A stretch of DNA of 43,848 bases from an uncultured Planctomycetaceae bacterium (GTDB lineage Bacteria; Planctomycetota; Planctomycetia; Planctomycetales; Planctomycetaceae), in the NCBI GenBank assembly GCA_943787265.1, contig CALSLT010000010.1, positions 1 through 43,848 of the forward strand, written 5' to 3'. A program made the translations under genes and the position numbers. Position 1 is the stretch's first letter. Each line of letters opens with the position of its first letter. The notes beneath the pieces were generated by a model. That model made no database searches. It saw nothing but the letters and a program-made list of their open reading frames with translations, and was not told the origin of the DNA. Below, one piece after another: positions 9,548 through 18,756 of this stretch.

Positions 9548-12500
9548 ATGAGCCGTTTATTGATGTTGGTTGGCGCTGCGTTGGGAGCTTCAAGTTTGCT
9601 GCTGATCGACTCAGCAATCAAAGGCGTCGCTCTACTGGTAATCGCAACTGTCGTCGTACTGTTGCTTCGGCGAGATTCCGCAGCGACGCGGCATTTTGTC
9701 TGGCTGGTGGCGGTCGTCGGCTTATTGGTGGTGCCTGTGTTTTCTGCGGTACTTCCGCAATGGCGAGTTCTGCCGACCTGGGCGACCATCTCCACGCCGC
9801 CGTTGGATGCCGATGTCTTGCCGGTCGAAATCGCAATGACTTCAGTTCCCGTTCCGATGCCCTCGTCGTCGCAAGTTGAGTTGCCAGCGTTTGCGGTTGT
9901 GCCCGAAGCATTGCCTGCGGAAGGCGAGTTCGTTGCCGACGGACCGATACTTCAGACATCAGACCTTGCAGATCCACCGGTAGTTGCGGCCGAGATTGCT
10001 CCCCAGTCGGCTGTTGTTCCGTGGGGCTTGCTTGATTTGAGTCCGCTTGTATGGGCCGTTGGATTCGCGGTTTTAATGCTCCGTTTGTCGGCAGCTCGAT
10101 TAATGCTTTGGAGCAGTGAGCGTCGCGGAACGGTGGTCTCGATTACGCAAGCGTCCAGGCCTGATCGTCCAACGGGATCTTCACCCGACAGAATTGTGAA
10201 TGCATTTCAAGCCGCGTGTCGACAGCTCGGTATGCGGCGACGGGTCCGGTTGTTGATCCATTCGGGACGAACGATTCCCGTCGTGTGGGGCATCATCAGA
10301 ATTCGACTTCTGCTGCCAGAGTCCGCTCGCACCTGGAGTGACGAGCAATTGCAGTCTGTGTTGCTGCACGAGCTGGGGCATATCAAACGTGGCGATGCGA
10401 TGACGCAGTTGCTCGCTCAGATGTCCTGTGCTCTGCATTGGTTCAACCCGTTGGTCTGGTTCGCCTCGTGGCGGATGCACGTTGAGCGAGAGCGGGCTTG
10501 TGACGATCTTGTACTCGCAAGTGGAGTTAAGCCTTCTGCCTACGCGGAGCATCTGCTGGATGTGGCCACGAGGCTATCACCCGCGAAATGGACTCAGGCT
10601 TGTGGACTTGCGATGGCTCGTAAGTCTTCACTCGAAGGTCGGCTTCGGGCAGTGCTCAATAAGAAGCGAAACCGTCGCAGTGTATCTGCCGCTCTGGGGT
10701 CTGTGACTTTGATTGCCGGAGTCGGGATTGCGGTTCCGCTTGCCATGCTCCGTGCAACGGACGGTGCATTGGCGGACGAAGACGCCCCTGTCACTGCTGT
10801 TGCCGAGTCTTCTGAAACAAAAGGTGACGAGGATGCGGTGGAAGACGCCGATACTCGTGACGCGATGCCCAGTGACACGCCCGCAGCAGTTCTACTGAAG
10901 CGGTGGCAGGCGTTGGAAGAGCGAAAGTCGCCGATCTCAGAGGCGTCGGTGGCACGGTTGCGGGCGGCGATCGACAAATGGGTGAAGCAACCGCCAGTGA
11001 AGGCCGATGCGGCTGAAGTCCTGGCGCTTCGTGATCGTGACATTGATCGCACAGAGCATCCCACGTTTGAGGTCGCAGGCTGGCTCTCTGCCATCGCCAC
11101 GATTAATCGCGGACCTCTTCAGTTTGCAATCAACGGTGAGACGCGGATCGGCGCGGCGTTGAGCGAAGAACGACAGGCAACACTGAAATTTGGTCCGGTC
11201 GCTGAGAACGGTCTGCGGGCAGCGTGGAGTCGATATCCACAACGTGACACCTACGTCGTCGGTGACGTCGTGACCTCGGCCGTCGTCATTCAAAACGCGT
11301 CGGACAAGACGGTCGAGTTCACCTGTCCGTACTCGGTCGATAGCCTGGTCAAATGGGATGTGACGTCCCAGGACGGTCGTAAGATTCCAGCAAAGACATC
11401 GTCATTGAGAGGTAGCACTCCGATATTCACGTGGCGGTTGAAGCCCGGCGAAGTGACATCAATTGGCGGTCGCAGCGTGGCGATCGGTGTCGGTGCTCGT
11501 CGCGAAAAGTTCGACAACGTCCACATAACGACGGTGCTCGACGCGAAAGCGGGCGAGGAGGTGACCGTTCGCTGGGACGTGCGAAAACCCGTTGAGATGG
11601 TCACCGGAGACGTGAGTTTCAAAATCGTCGCTCCCGAGGATGTGCCAGTATGGTCAACTCGACGAGCGGGCGACTGGCAGTTGGCGGGCGGCGTCACGAT
11701 GGAAGTGAAGCAGAGACTGGTCCACGCGACGGACGTTGCTTCGACTGCGGTTCTAACGTGGCCACAGGGCAAGGATGGCGGCACCGCACGGCATAAAATC
11801 TGGCTGGCTGGTGATGCCTTCGCCAATCGTGAACCGTGGCTGTTGGCTTGGGAGCGTGATGCGACGGTGTTGTGGACGCTGAAAGGTGAAATGCAGTCCT
11901 CGCGGGACTTTCCCAGCGTATTGGCAACCCCGGCAGTGATCCGCCGAATCGACTTCTCGGATCCGGAAGGTGTCACTGAGACGACGTGGCGCGGTCTGCC
12001 GGAGGTTCTGCCGGACTCTATTCGTGCGAAGTTGACCGAGGGTTTTCTGCCAATGAAGGCTGAGCCGACGGGATTGGCTCGCCGGCAACCAAGCCATCGG
12101 ATTTTCCGGGCGGAAGACGTGCGCCCGGTGGCCGACCTGCTGAGTGGCAAGTGGATTGCCCAGCTCGGTGACGTGAAGTTGAGTGTTACTTTTGCAGCCG
12201 GGACAAATTCCGTGCGGTGGGTAGCACCGAATCCGCGGGCACCAGGTGCCGAGCCGATTGTCGAAACGCTCACGCGACTGCAGTCAGCTGGTGAGGATTC
12301 TGTGCGACTCACCAGGGATGGGGATTCACGTGCCGGACGGAAGGCGAAGCTCGTCGCTCGGCTGCAAAGAGGAATTGGCGACACGTTGCTGCTCAGAATC
12401 TTTGATCGAGCTGCATTTTCGAAAGACGTCGATACGTCCGGAATCGTGCTGCATCGAGCGCTTGCCATCGCTGACAATGTTCGGCCGGCAGCTGCGCCGA

Positions 12501-15500
12501 CTGCGGCTGCTCGTCCTGCGGTGGAGATGAAGCCCGAGGATCGAGTTGCGCAGACGCTATTCAAAATCTGGCAGGCGAATGCCCGCACTGATGGGAAGAT
12601 TCCCGGTGGACTGATTGGTCGGCTGGGGAAAATGGTCGAATTCTTCAATGAATTTAATAAGGACGAAGTCAAGGAGCTGGTCGCGAAGTTTGAAGCAATG
12701 TTGCCGCGATTTGATGCGACGGTCGACTGGTCGCAGGCTGATGCCGTCGCGTTGCTCGATGATGTTGCGGCGGTTAATCGGATGCCGCTGCTGAACACCC
12801 TGAAAATTGCGGAGCAACGGGTGATTCTGACCGGCGAGCCATTACTGCCGGAGCTCGTAGACGCTCCCTGGGGCGCGCCCGCGGACAACGGTCTGCGTGT
12901 GGCCTGGCATCTTTCGCCGCTTGCGAACGAGTATCGACTGGGAACGTCGCTTAAGTCCCGTATCCTTGTTCATAATTCAGGCGAGGAGACGGTGATATTC
13001 AGCATGCCGTCGTGGCAGCAGTCCAGCTCGCATACTGCGCATGACGATGGCAACAAGGCGATCAAGGTGTCGTCGTCGGATTGGACGATGATGCCTTCCA
13101 TGAAGGTTGTCAGACTCGCGCCGGGTGCTTACTACGAAACTCTGGCACCCGCCATTGGTGTCGGTACCCGAACTGAGGACGAGGACTGGGCACACATTCG
13201 ACCTGGTGCGTGGATTGAGGCGAAACAAGGTGACGATGTACGCCTCACGCCGGGGCGGATCGAAGTTCGTTCCTCGCTGCGAGCCTTTGGGACAAGCGGG
13301 GTCGACGGCCGCCCGACGAGCAGCGATCCCAAAGACGCGGTGGAATTCTGGGATCGGATTGTCACCGAGCGTCTTGACCGTGAGATGCCACTTCCGACTG
13401 GTGCAGCCGATCGAGAACAACTGCTTCGACGCGTGGTTCGCGACTTGTTTGGCGTTGAGCCCGCTCAGGGAGAAATCGATGCTTACGTGGCGGACAAGTC
13501 GCCCGGAGCCGTGCATCCGATCGCCGGACGAGATCTCTTGAAGATAAGAGTGCAACAAGGTCGAAAGCTTTCGCCATTCACCGGGACGCTGCCGTCAGGC
13601 GACATCGCGTTTCGCGTACTGGCTGCCGATCCGGATGCCGCCAACAGACCGCGTGTTGCGACTGGTCCTGGTTATTACAATATCGCCGACAACCGACGAT
13701 TGAATATCTCGCAGTCGCGCAACGGCAACCGACGAATCAACAGCGCGACGATTCAGTTTCACAGGCAGTATTACTATTCGGACAAGAGCAAACCTGCTCC
13801 CGGTCCACACGCCATCAGCCTTCCTGAAGGACGCCTGACGTATGCCATCGTGTGGGATCGTGATGGGAATGAGTTATGGGTTACTCAGAAAGGTCTGACG
13901 AGACGGTATGACTTCTCGGATCCATACGAGGTTAAAGAAACTCAATTCAAGTCGGGGAGCAATTCCAACATTCCGGAACGATTCCGTAACGCAGTCGAGG
14001 CGGTGCTGGATCTTTCCGACGCTCCGGTGCAAGCGGCAGCGTCGCAAAAGGCATCAGACGTGGGGCTTCCGCAATCGGCGCCAGCGAAACTCGAACCTGG
14101 CGTCGAGGCAACATTCAAGTGGGGAGCAACCGTAAATGGGTTGCGCGCGGCACTCCGTTTTCGTCGTCCTGGCGACGAAGTGAACGACTTGTATGTCGTC
14201 GTCCAAAATGTGTCGGACGCTCCGATTCGACTGGACGATACTGCGGCCGCGAATGAGCACACGTTATGGATCCGCCTTGATGGTGTCATTGAGACCGCGT
14301 TAAGCGGGAAAGAGCCTGGCATGGGCGGCGTGATACTTCAGCCTGACGAAGCAACGTTTGTCCCAGTGTTCCTGCCCGACTCGAAGGGAGCGGACGGTCG
14401 AACAATCGGTTGGGTGATGGCGGAGAACGCGCTCAAGGATCCGACCTGGACGATGTCGGTGGAATTTTCCGTCGACCAGACATCGGCTGGTGCATGGCAA
14501 GGCAAGCTTCTCACCGCCGATACCAACGGTTCAGAGGCCGCGGTGAGGACGACACGCAAGCCACCTCGCACGCCCACAGCGAAACCAAACACTTCGCAGT
14601 CACAGAGTGGCACAAAACTCGAACCCGGCCGGGAGGGCAATCTGCAATGGGGCGAGCCCGTGAATGGTCTCCGAGCGGCACTTATCAGACCGCCCGCGCT
14701 GGGAGGCCCTGAGACGCCCATGATCCTGGACTTTCAACTTGTCATACAGAACGTGTCGGATATTCCGATCCACTTTGTCGCGAACACGCTCGCACCCAAT
14801 CCGCGTAGCGTGACCGTGAGGAGCCGCCGATTCGGCTATACCCAGATGCGACTGAGGACCGAAGACTCGTCCTCGACTGATGTTCTGCTGCAACCCCGTG
14901 AGATCACCTTGCTTGATATGACGAGGAAGGGCCGTACCACTGGCGCATCGATTTCGCGGAATCTCGACGCGCTTTTTACGGCTGACATGACGATCGAAGA
15001 GGCACCGCCCGGAGCCTGGACCGGCAAGATCGTCTCCGCCGAAATGCACGCCGCATTTGCCGCTCATGGTCTGCTGCCGAAGCACAAAGATGCGAGGGAA
15101 GTGTTCAAACTCTGGAATCAGGGAGCTCGCTTGAACCGCACAATTCCCGGCGGACTTATCGGGTTGCTGGCCGACAGCGTGACCGTGTTTACGAAGAGCA
15201 ATCCTACCTGGAAGACCACTCCGCAGTTGTTGCAGATGCTTCCGCGGCTGGATGCCAGTCGTGACTGGGAACCGCATAAAGTCCTGGCGTTGCTCGATGA
15301 AGTTGCCGCGATTCAGGCATCGCCCGTCAGTGCTCTGCTGGAAAACGAACGCGCCGCGGTCATGCGTCGGGGCAAACCGCTGTCGAAAGACCTGACGCAC
15401 GCTCCGTGGGGGAAAGCTCAAGCGAACGGTCTGCGTCTGGCGTGGCTGCTGGAACCACAGAAGCCAGAGTTAGGAATTGGCACTGCGTTAAAGTCGAGAG

Positions 15501-17506
15501 TCCTGGTCTACAACTCGGGGAAAGACAGTGTCGTGTTTCGTACTCGGAACTGGCACCAGTCTAACGACCACAAAGCTCGCGATGCGCAGGGATCGGATAT
15601 CGATGTGTTGTCGATGCGGTCGACAATGCGGACGCAGGTTGTGCCGTACCGGCTGAACCCCGGAGATTACGTGGAACTACCCGCAGCAGCGATTGGCGTA
15701 GGCCCGCGGAGAGACGGCGATGGTTGGAAAGGGGCTCGCGTGGGTTCGTGGATCGAAGCAAACGTTGGCGACGACGTGACATTTCAGCCGGCTCCGATTG
15801 CTTTGATTGACGACAGACCTCGCTTGCAAGCGGCCGGCAAGGTGAGCTGGTGGCATGACCTGGTCATGGCACGGTTGCATCGGGAAATGCCGGTGCCAAT
15901 GGACGACGAAGTTCGCAAGCGGCTGGTCTACCACGTTGGATTGGATCTGGGAACGTCCAACAGCAACGAGATCGTAAACGCGTTCCTCGCCGACCGTCAG
16001 CCGAATGCGCTCGCGACGCTGGCGAAACGTCTTGTCGAACACTCGAGCCCGGTCGTGTTCACCGGGACGCTCCAGTCTGCTCCAACGAAGTTCCGCGTGG
16101 TTGACGGTGAAACTGCTGCGAGTCAGACAGGGGGCGAGGAACGTCTCGACGATGCCTCCAATACGGAACCAGCCGCCGCCAGCAGGCCGGCGCCTGCTGC
16201 ATTGGAAGCCGCGACGTTGCGGCCAACAGCCGAAACCAGGCCGAAGCGGTCTGACGATGGACCGATCCGCAGCGCGAATCACTCGGGGAACTTTCGCCTT
16301 GAGAATGGGCGACGACTCACGATCTGTCGGCCAACCGTTGTGAAACCGTGGTTCACGTTAGCATGGGATGAATCGAAAGCGTGGGATGAATCGAAAGCGT
16401 GGGATGAATCGAAAGCGTGGCCGGCAAGTCGGTTGCGGATCTACCCAAAGGTCAGCGTCGAAAACCGTCGTAATTGGGCGATGGTGTGGGAAGCGGACTC
16501 GAACAATCTGTGGTACGTCGATGATGAGGCGATCACTCATGTTTATATGTCAAACCCGGCCGAGGTGCTGACGACACGTCAGGAATTTGCGAAACCGGCC
16601 GTGTTGAATCTGAAGTTTCCGGAGCCGGTCCGACAGGAGTTCAAGCGATTGGGCTTCGACATCGCTCGCAGCAAACAATCGACCGACAACCACGTCACGG
16701 ACGGGCAAGCAATGCTGACTGGCGAGTCCGCCAAGCAGTGGACCGTTTCGGGAACGGTCACTGGAACGGACGGCAAGCCAATGTCCGACGTGCCGATTCG
16801 GCTGCGAACGCAATACCACCCGACGATCGATGTGGTCACCGGGAAGACTGACGACAAAGGGAACTATCGACTCAGCTTCCGTCTCGATCTGCGAACCATT
16901 GCGAGGTTTCGCGGTGTATGTGTTGAGCCTGTTCTGGCTGGTTTCACGGAGCGGGATGCCGAAGAAATGGGTCTGTTTGACGCTCTGCTGCATCCTGGCG
17001 AAAAGCCGCAACACGCGATCGTTCGGGACTATCCGCCAATGTGGATTACTGGCCGCATGGCCGACGAAAACGAAGTCGGGCCGATCGATCGTTTCAGCAA
17101 ACGCGACTTGATCCTCGATCGCCCCGCACGAGCTGATTTCGTAATGTTGCCCGCAAGTACGATCACAGGGGTAATTGTCGATCCTGACGGAAACAAGCTG
17201 GCGTCGCATCACGTCTCGGTCAGCGCGCCGGACACGATCCGGCCGCGTGGTTACGAGACGGTCGCTTCTGCCCGCAGTGACGAGAAGGGACGCTTCACTC
17301 TCAAGGACATCCCCGCCAACGAGTTGCTGAATTTTACAACCAGTCCCGAGGGAAAGAATTGGGACTTCAGCAGGTCTGCCAGCCAAATCTTCGGCGCCGC
17401 GGCGACCTACCGGATTCGCATCGTCACTGGACCGACGGGAAATGGGAACGTGTTGAGAATCGACCGTGAGGGTTCTACGAAGCCTGCGACGCGTCAGGGA
17501 AAGTAA
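9548..17506 (+). CDS. giant BlaR1-like M56 membrane metalloprotease with repeated sensor modules
   Basis: A 2652-residue protein. The N-terminal ~400 residues form the M56 unit: membrane helices around 1-20, 23-42, 52-72 and ~170-190, zinc motif HELGH at 274-278, the downstream glutamate in HVERERACDD (~311-320), and another helix near 380-400. The remaining ~2250 residues should be outside the cytoplasm. They contain a signature (W/F)G-x(3-4)-NGLR-x-A five times (FGPVAENGLRAAW, WGAPADNGLRVAW, WGATVNGLRAAL, WGEPVNGLRAAL, WGKAQANGLRLAW), three copies of a larger module ending in a W-x-R/A-D-x(3)-LW blade, and a C-terminal carboxypeptidase-regulatory-like domain (VSGTVTGTDGKPMSDVPI). Start 9548 was chosen over an upstream in-frame start because AGGAGGG lies 9 bases before it, next to the blaI stop. 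Canonical BlaR1 is about 600 residues, so the sensor part is greatly enlarged. Ligand unknown. Confidence 0.88.
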   Translation: MSRLLMLVGAALGASSLLLIDSAIKGVALLVIATVVVLLLRRDSAATRHFVWLVAVVGLLVVPVFSAVLPQWRVLPTWATISTPPLDADVLPVEIAMTSVPVPMPSSSQVELPAFAVVPEALPAEGEFVADGPILQTSDLADPPVVAAEIAPQSAVVPWGLLDLSPLVWAVGFAVLMLRLSAARLMLWSSERRGTVVSITQASRPDRPTGSSPDRIVNAFQAACRQLGMRRRVRLLIHSGRTIPVVWGIIRIRLLLPESARTWSDEQLQSVLLHELGHIKRGDAMTQLLAQMSCALHWFNPLVWFASWRMHVERERACDDLVLASGVKPSAYAEHLLDVATRLSPAKWTQACGLAMARKSSLEGRLRAVLNKKRNRRSVSAALGSVTLIAGVGIAVPLAMLRATDGALADEDAPVTAVAESSETKGDEDAVEDADTRDAMPSDTPAAVLLKRWQALEERKSPISEASVARLRAAIDKWVKQPPVKADAAEVLALRDRDIDRTEHPTFEVAGWLSAIATINRGPLQFAINGETRIGAALSEERQATLKFGPVAENGLRAAWSRYPQRDTYVVGDVVTSAVVIQNASDKTVEFTCPYSVDSLVKWDVTSQDGRKIPAKTSSLRGSTPIFTWRLKPGEVTSIGGRSVAIGVGARREKFDNVHITTVLDAKAGEEVTVRWDVRKPVEMVTGDVSFKIVAPEDVPVWSTRRAGDWQLAGGVTMEVKQRLVHATDVASTAVLTWPQGKDGGTARHKIWLAGDAFANREPWLLAWERDATVLWTLKGEMQSSRDFPSVLATPAVIRRIDFSDPEGVTETTWRGLPEVLPDSIRAKLTEGFLPMKAEPTGLARRQPSHRIFRAEDVRPVADLLSGKWIAQLGDVKLSVTFAAGTNSVRWVAPNPRAPGAEPIVETLTRLQSAGEDSVRLTRDGDSRAGRKAKLVARLQRGIGDTLLLRIFDRAAFSKDVDTSGIVLHRALAIADNVRPAAAPTAAARPAVEMKPEDRVAQTLFKIWQANARTDGKIPGGLIGRLGKMVEFFNEFNKDEVKELVAKFEAMLPRFDATVDWSQADAVALLDDVAAVNRMPLLNTLKIAEQRVILTGEPLLPELVDAPWGAPADNGLRVAWHLSPLANEYRLGTSLKSRILVHNSGEETVIFSMPSWQQSSSHTAHDDGNKAIKVSSSDWTMMPSMKVVRLAPGAYYETLAPAIGVGTRTEDEDWAHIRPGAWIEAKQGDDVRLTPGRIEVRSSLRAFGTSGVDGRPTSSDPKDAVEFWDRIVTERLDREMPLPTGAADREQLLRRVVRDLFGVEPAQGEIDAYVADKSPGAVHPIAGRDLLKIRVQQGRKLSPFTGTLPSGDIAFRVLAADPDAANRPRVATGPGYYNIADNRRLNISQSRNGNRRINSATIQFHRQYYYSDKSKPAPGPHAISLPEGRLTYAIVWDRDGNELWVTQKGLTRRYDFSDPYEVKETQFKSGSNSNIPERFRNAVEAVLDLSDAPVQAAASQKASDVGLPQSAPAKLEPGVEATFKWGATVNGLRAALRFRRPGDEVNDLYVVVQNVSDAPIRLDDTAAANEHTLWIRLDGVIETALSGKEPGMGGVILQPDEATFVPVFLPDSKGADGRTIGWVMAENALKDPTWTMSVEFSVDQTSAGAWQGKLLTADTNGSEAAVRTTRKPPRTPTAKPNTSQSQSGTKLEPGREGNLQWGEPVNGLRAALIRPPALGGPETPMILDFQLVIQNVSDIPIHFVANTLAPNPRSVTVRSRRFGYTQMRLRTEDSSSTDVLLQPREITLLDMTRKGRTTGASISRNLDALFTADMTIEEAPPGAWTGKIVSAEMHAAFAAHGLLPKHKDAREVFKLWNQGARLNRTIPGGLIGLLADSVTVFTKSNPTWKTTPQLLQMLPRLDASRDWEPHKVLALLDEVAAIQASPVSALLENERAAVMRRGKPLSKDLTHAPWGKAQANGLRLAWLLEPQKPELGIGTALKSRVLVYNSGKDSVVFRTRNWHQSNDHKARDAQGSDIDVLSMRSTMRTQVVPYRLNPGDYVELPAAAIGVGPRRDGDGWKGARVGSWIEANVGDDVTFQPAPIALIDDRPRLQAAGKVSWWHDLVMARLHREMPVPMDDEVRKRLVYHVGLDLGTSNSNEIVNAFLADRQPNALATLAKRLVEHSSPVVFTGTLQSAPTKFRVVDGETAASQTGGEERLDDASNTEPAAASRPAPAALEAATLRPTAETRPKRSDDGPIRSANHSGNFRLENGRRLTICRPTVVKPWFTLAWDESKAWDESKAWDESKAWPASRLRIYPKVSVENRRNWAMVWEADSNNLWYVDDEAITHVYMSNPAEVLTTRQEFAKPAVLNLKFPEPVRQEFKRLGFDIARSKQSTDNHVTDGQAMLTGESAKQWTVSGTVTGTDGKPMSDVPIRLRTQYHPTIDVVTGKTDDKGNYRLSFRLDLRTIARFRGVCVEPVLAGFTERDAEEMGLFDALLHPGEKPQHAIVRDYPPMWITGRMADENEVGPIDRFSKRDLILDRPARADFVMLPASTITGVIVDPDGNKLASHHVSVSAPDTIRPRGYETVASARSDEKGRFTLKDIPANELLNFTTSPEGKNWDFSRSASQIFGAAATYRIRIVTGPTGNGNVLRIDREGSTKPATRQGK
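12542..13623 (+). repeat. protein-level module repeat, copy 1, in the giant M56 protein
   Basis: Encodes a ~360-residue module starting VAQTLFKIWQANARTDGKIPGG and including MLPRFDATVDW, APWGAPADNGLRVAWHLSP, LKSRILVHNSGEETVIF, AIGVGTR and FTGTLPSGDIAFRV. It matches the module at 15086-16107 motif by motif. Confidence 0.7.
15086..16107 (+). repeat. protein-level module repeat, copy 2, in the giant M56 protein
   Basis: Encodes DAREVFKLWNQGARLNRTIPGG, MLPRLDASRDW, APWGKAQANGLRLAWLLEP, LKSRVLVYNSGKDSVVF, AIGVGPR and FTGTLQSAPTKFRV, in the same order as the copy at 12542-13623. A more divergent relative begins near 10888 (VLLKRWQALEERKSPI). Two shorter related units sit between the two copies, near 14089 and 14620. 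Confidence 0.7.
16361..16420 (+). repeat. 18-bp in-frame tandem repeat (AWDESK x3)
   Basis: Three 18-bp units (16361-16378, 16379-16396, 16397-16414) encode AWDESK three times, followed by a partial GCGTGG. Units 2 and 3 are identical and unit 1 differs at one base. The repeat keeps the reading frame and lies just before the last blade of the protein, suggesting recent slippage expansion. Confidence 0.9.
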
Positions 17507-17602
17507 CGACGTAGGGACATCTCTCAGCTGGTCAGCGGTTGCTGTGGCATGTTTTGGTCGCCACCGGCAATCTGCAACGGAGACGCTCGGCTTTGTTTTC
17601 TT

Positions 17603-17619
17603 CCGCATTTCTGATGCGG
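17603..17619. terminator. possible terminator hairpin after the M56 gene
   Basis: CCGCAT-TTCTG-ATGCGG is a perfect 6-bp stem with a 5-base loop, 97 bases after the stop of the giant M56 gene. It has no T tract on the 3' side, though a T-rich stretch precedes it. The rest of the 290-bp gap 17507-17796 shows nothing else I recognise. Confidence 0.3.
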
Positions 17620-17796
17620 CGCCGGCAGCATGCCGAAAACTCATCACGGCAGGATTGCCCCGACACCGTCGACGTCATCCCCAGACGCAAATCGCATGAG
17701 AGGTCAGTCAACAACTCCGACCTGCTGTGTTACCCTGCGACTTACGGAAATGCTTGCCCGATTCGAATAACAACAGCAGTGTCTGGGGGTAGCGGG

Positions 17797-18663
17797 ATGT
17801 GGCGATTGCAGAATGATCGGTGGGCGGGGAATCCGACAGGCGACCGCCCAATAGCCAAAAGTCGAATTACAGTATTGCTCTGGCTGCTCATCGCTGTGTG
17901 TGGGAACTCAGTGTGTCGGGCTGATGGTGCGGTCAAGGTTTTGTTTATCGGAAAACAACCTGACCATCCCTTTGCCACGCACATGTATCTTCATACCGGC
18001 GGGATGCTGGCTGAGTGTCTGAAGCTCTCAGGTAAGATTGAAACTGTCGTATCTGACGGGTGGCCGAAGGACGCTGAAACACTGGCAGGAGTCCAGACCA
18101 TCGTGCTCTACATGACGCCGGCGGCAGAGTTTCTGCTGGATGGCCCGCATCGTGCTGAGTTCGAGAAACTGATGAAACGTGGCGTGGGACTGGTCACATT
18201 GCACTGGGCGTCGTCGGTTCATCAACAGAACTTAAAACGTCTCGGTCCGACGTGGATGAGCTATCTGGGCGGCACGTGGGTCAGCAACGTTGGGCTTCAC
18301 ACAGGTAAGTCACCGTTGCGGCAGTTGGCACCAGATCATCCCATTAGTCGTGGCTGGGAAGAGTACGAAATCCATGACGAGTACTACCTGAATCCAACCA
18401 TCGGCGAGCAGACGACTCCAATCCTGGAAGTTATGGCGGCTGATAAACCCGTCGTCGTTGGATGGGCTTTCGAACGCGAAAATGGCGGCCGAGCGTTTGG
18501 CACAACGCTGGGGCACTATTATAGAAATTTTCAGCAGGAACCGTTTCGTCGGATGATCGTCAATGGGATTCTGTGGTCGGCGAAAGTGGACGTCCCGCAG
18601 GACGGTGCAAAGGTTAACCTGGCTGAGGGAAAATTGGCTCTTCCGGAGCAGTCGAAGAAATGA
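17797..18663 (+). CDS. exported ThuA-like domain protein
   Basis: A 288-residue protein of the ThuA-like class I glutamine-amidotransferase-fold superfamily. After a signal peptide (VLLWLLIAVCGNSVCRA, cleavage near ~42) the fold begins with VKVLFIGKQPDHPFATHMYLH and continues through VQTIVLYMTPAAEFL, GVGLVTLHWASS, DHPISRG and GGRAFGTTLGHYYRNF. ThuA-like proteins are widespread in planctomycete gene groups with sugar oxidoreductases; the exact reaction is unknown. I prefer the ATG at 17797 because it puts the hydrophobic segment in signal-peptide position; the frame is open for 86 more codons upstream without support. It is the first gene of a + strand series, 93 bases before the TIM-barrel gene. 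Confidence 0.85.
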   Translation: MWRLQNDRWAGNPTGDRPIAKSRITVLLWLLIAVCGNSVCRADGAVKVLFIGKQPDHPFATHMYLHTGGMLAECLKLSGKIETVVSDGWPKDAETLAGVQTIVLYMTPAAEFLLDGPHRAEFEKLMKRGVGLVTLHWASSVHQQNLKRLGPTWMSYLGGTWVSNVGLHTGKSPLRQLAPDHPISRGWEEYEIHDEYYLNPTIGEQTTPILEVMAADKPVVVGWAFERENGGRAFGTTLGHYYRNFQQEPFRRMIVNGILWSAKVDVPQDGAKVNLAEGKLALPEQSKK

Positions 18664-18756
18664 ACGCGACAGACCATTGGAAGTCGTGCAGCTTTCGATC
18701 GTCCGTAGCCACGCACTGTGGTCGTGATTGTTCCATCTCGAAGGAGAGTCCGTACC

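Noticed and set aside
9548..17506. Idea that the BlaI/BlaR1 modules are beta-lactam resistance loci
   Set aside because: No beta-lactamase or penicillin-binding protein gene lies nearby, and the sensor parts carry no recognisable penicillin-binding SxxK/SxN/KTG set that I could see.
17539..17796. 86-codon in-frame extension of the ThuA-like protein
   Set aside because: It is basic and Cys/Arg-rich, would bury the signal peptide, and contains the hairpin at 17603-17619; the ATG at 17797 is better.
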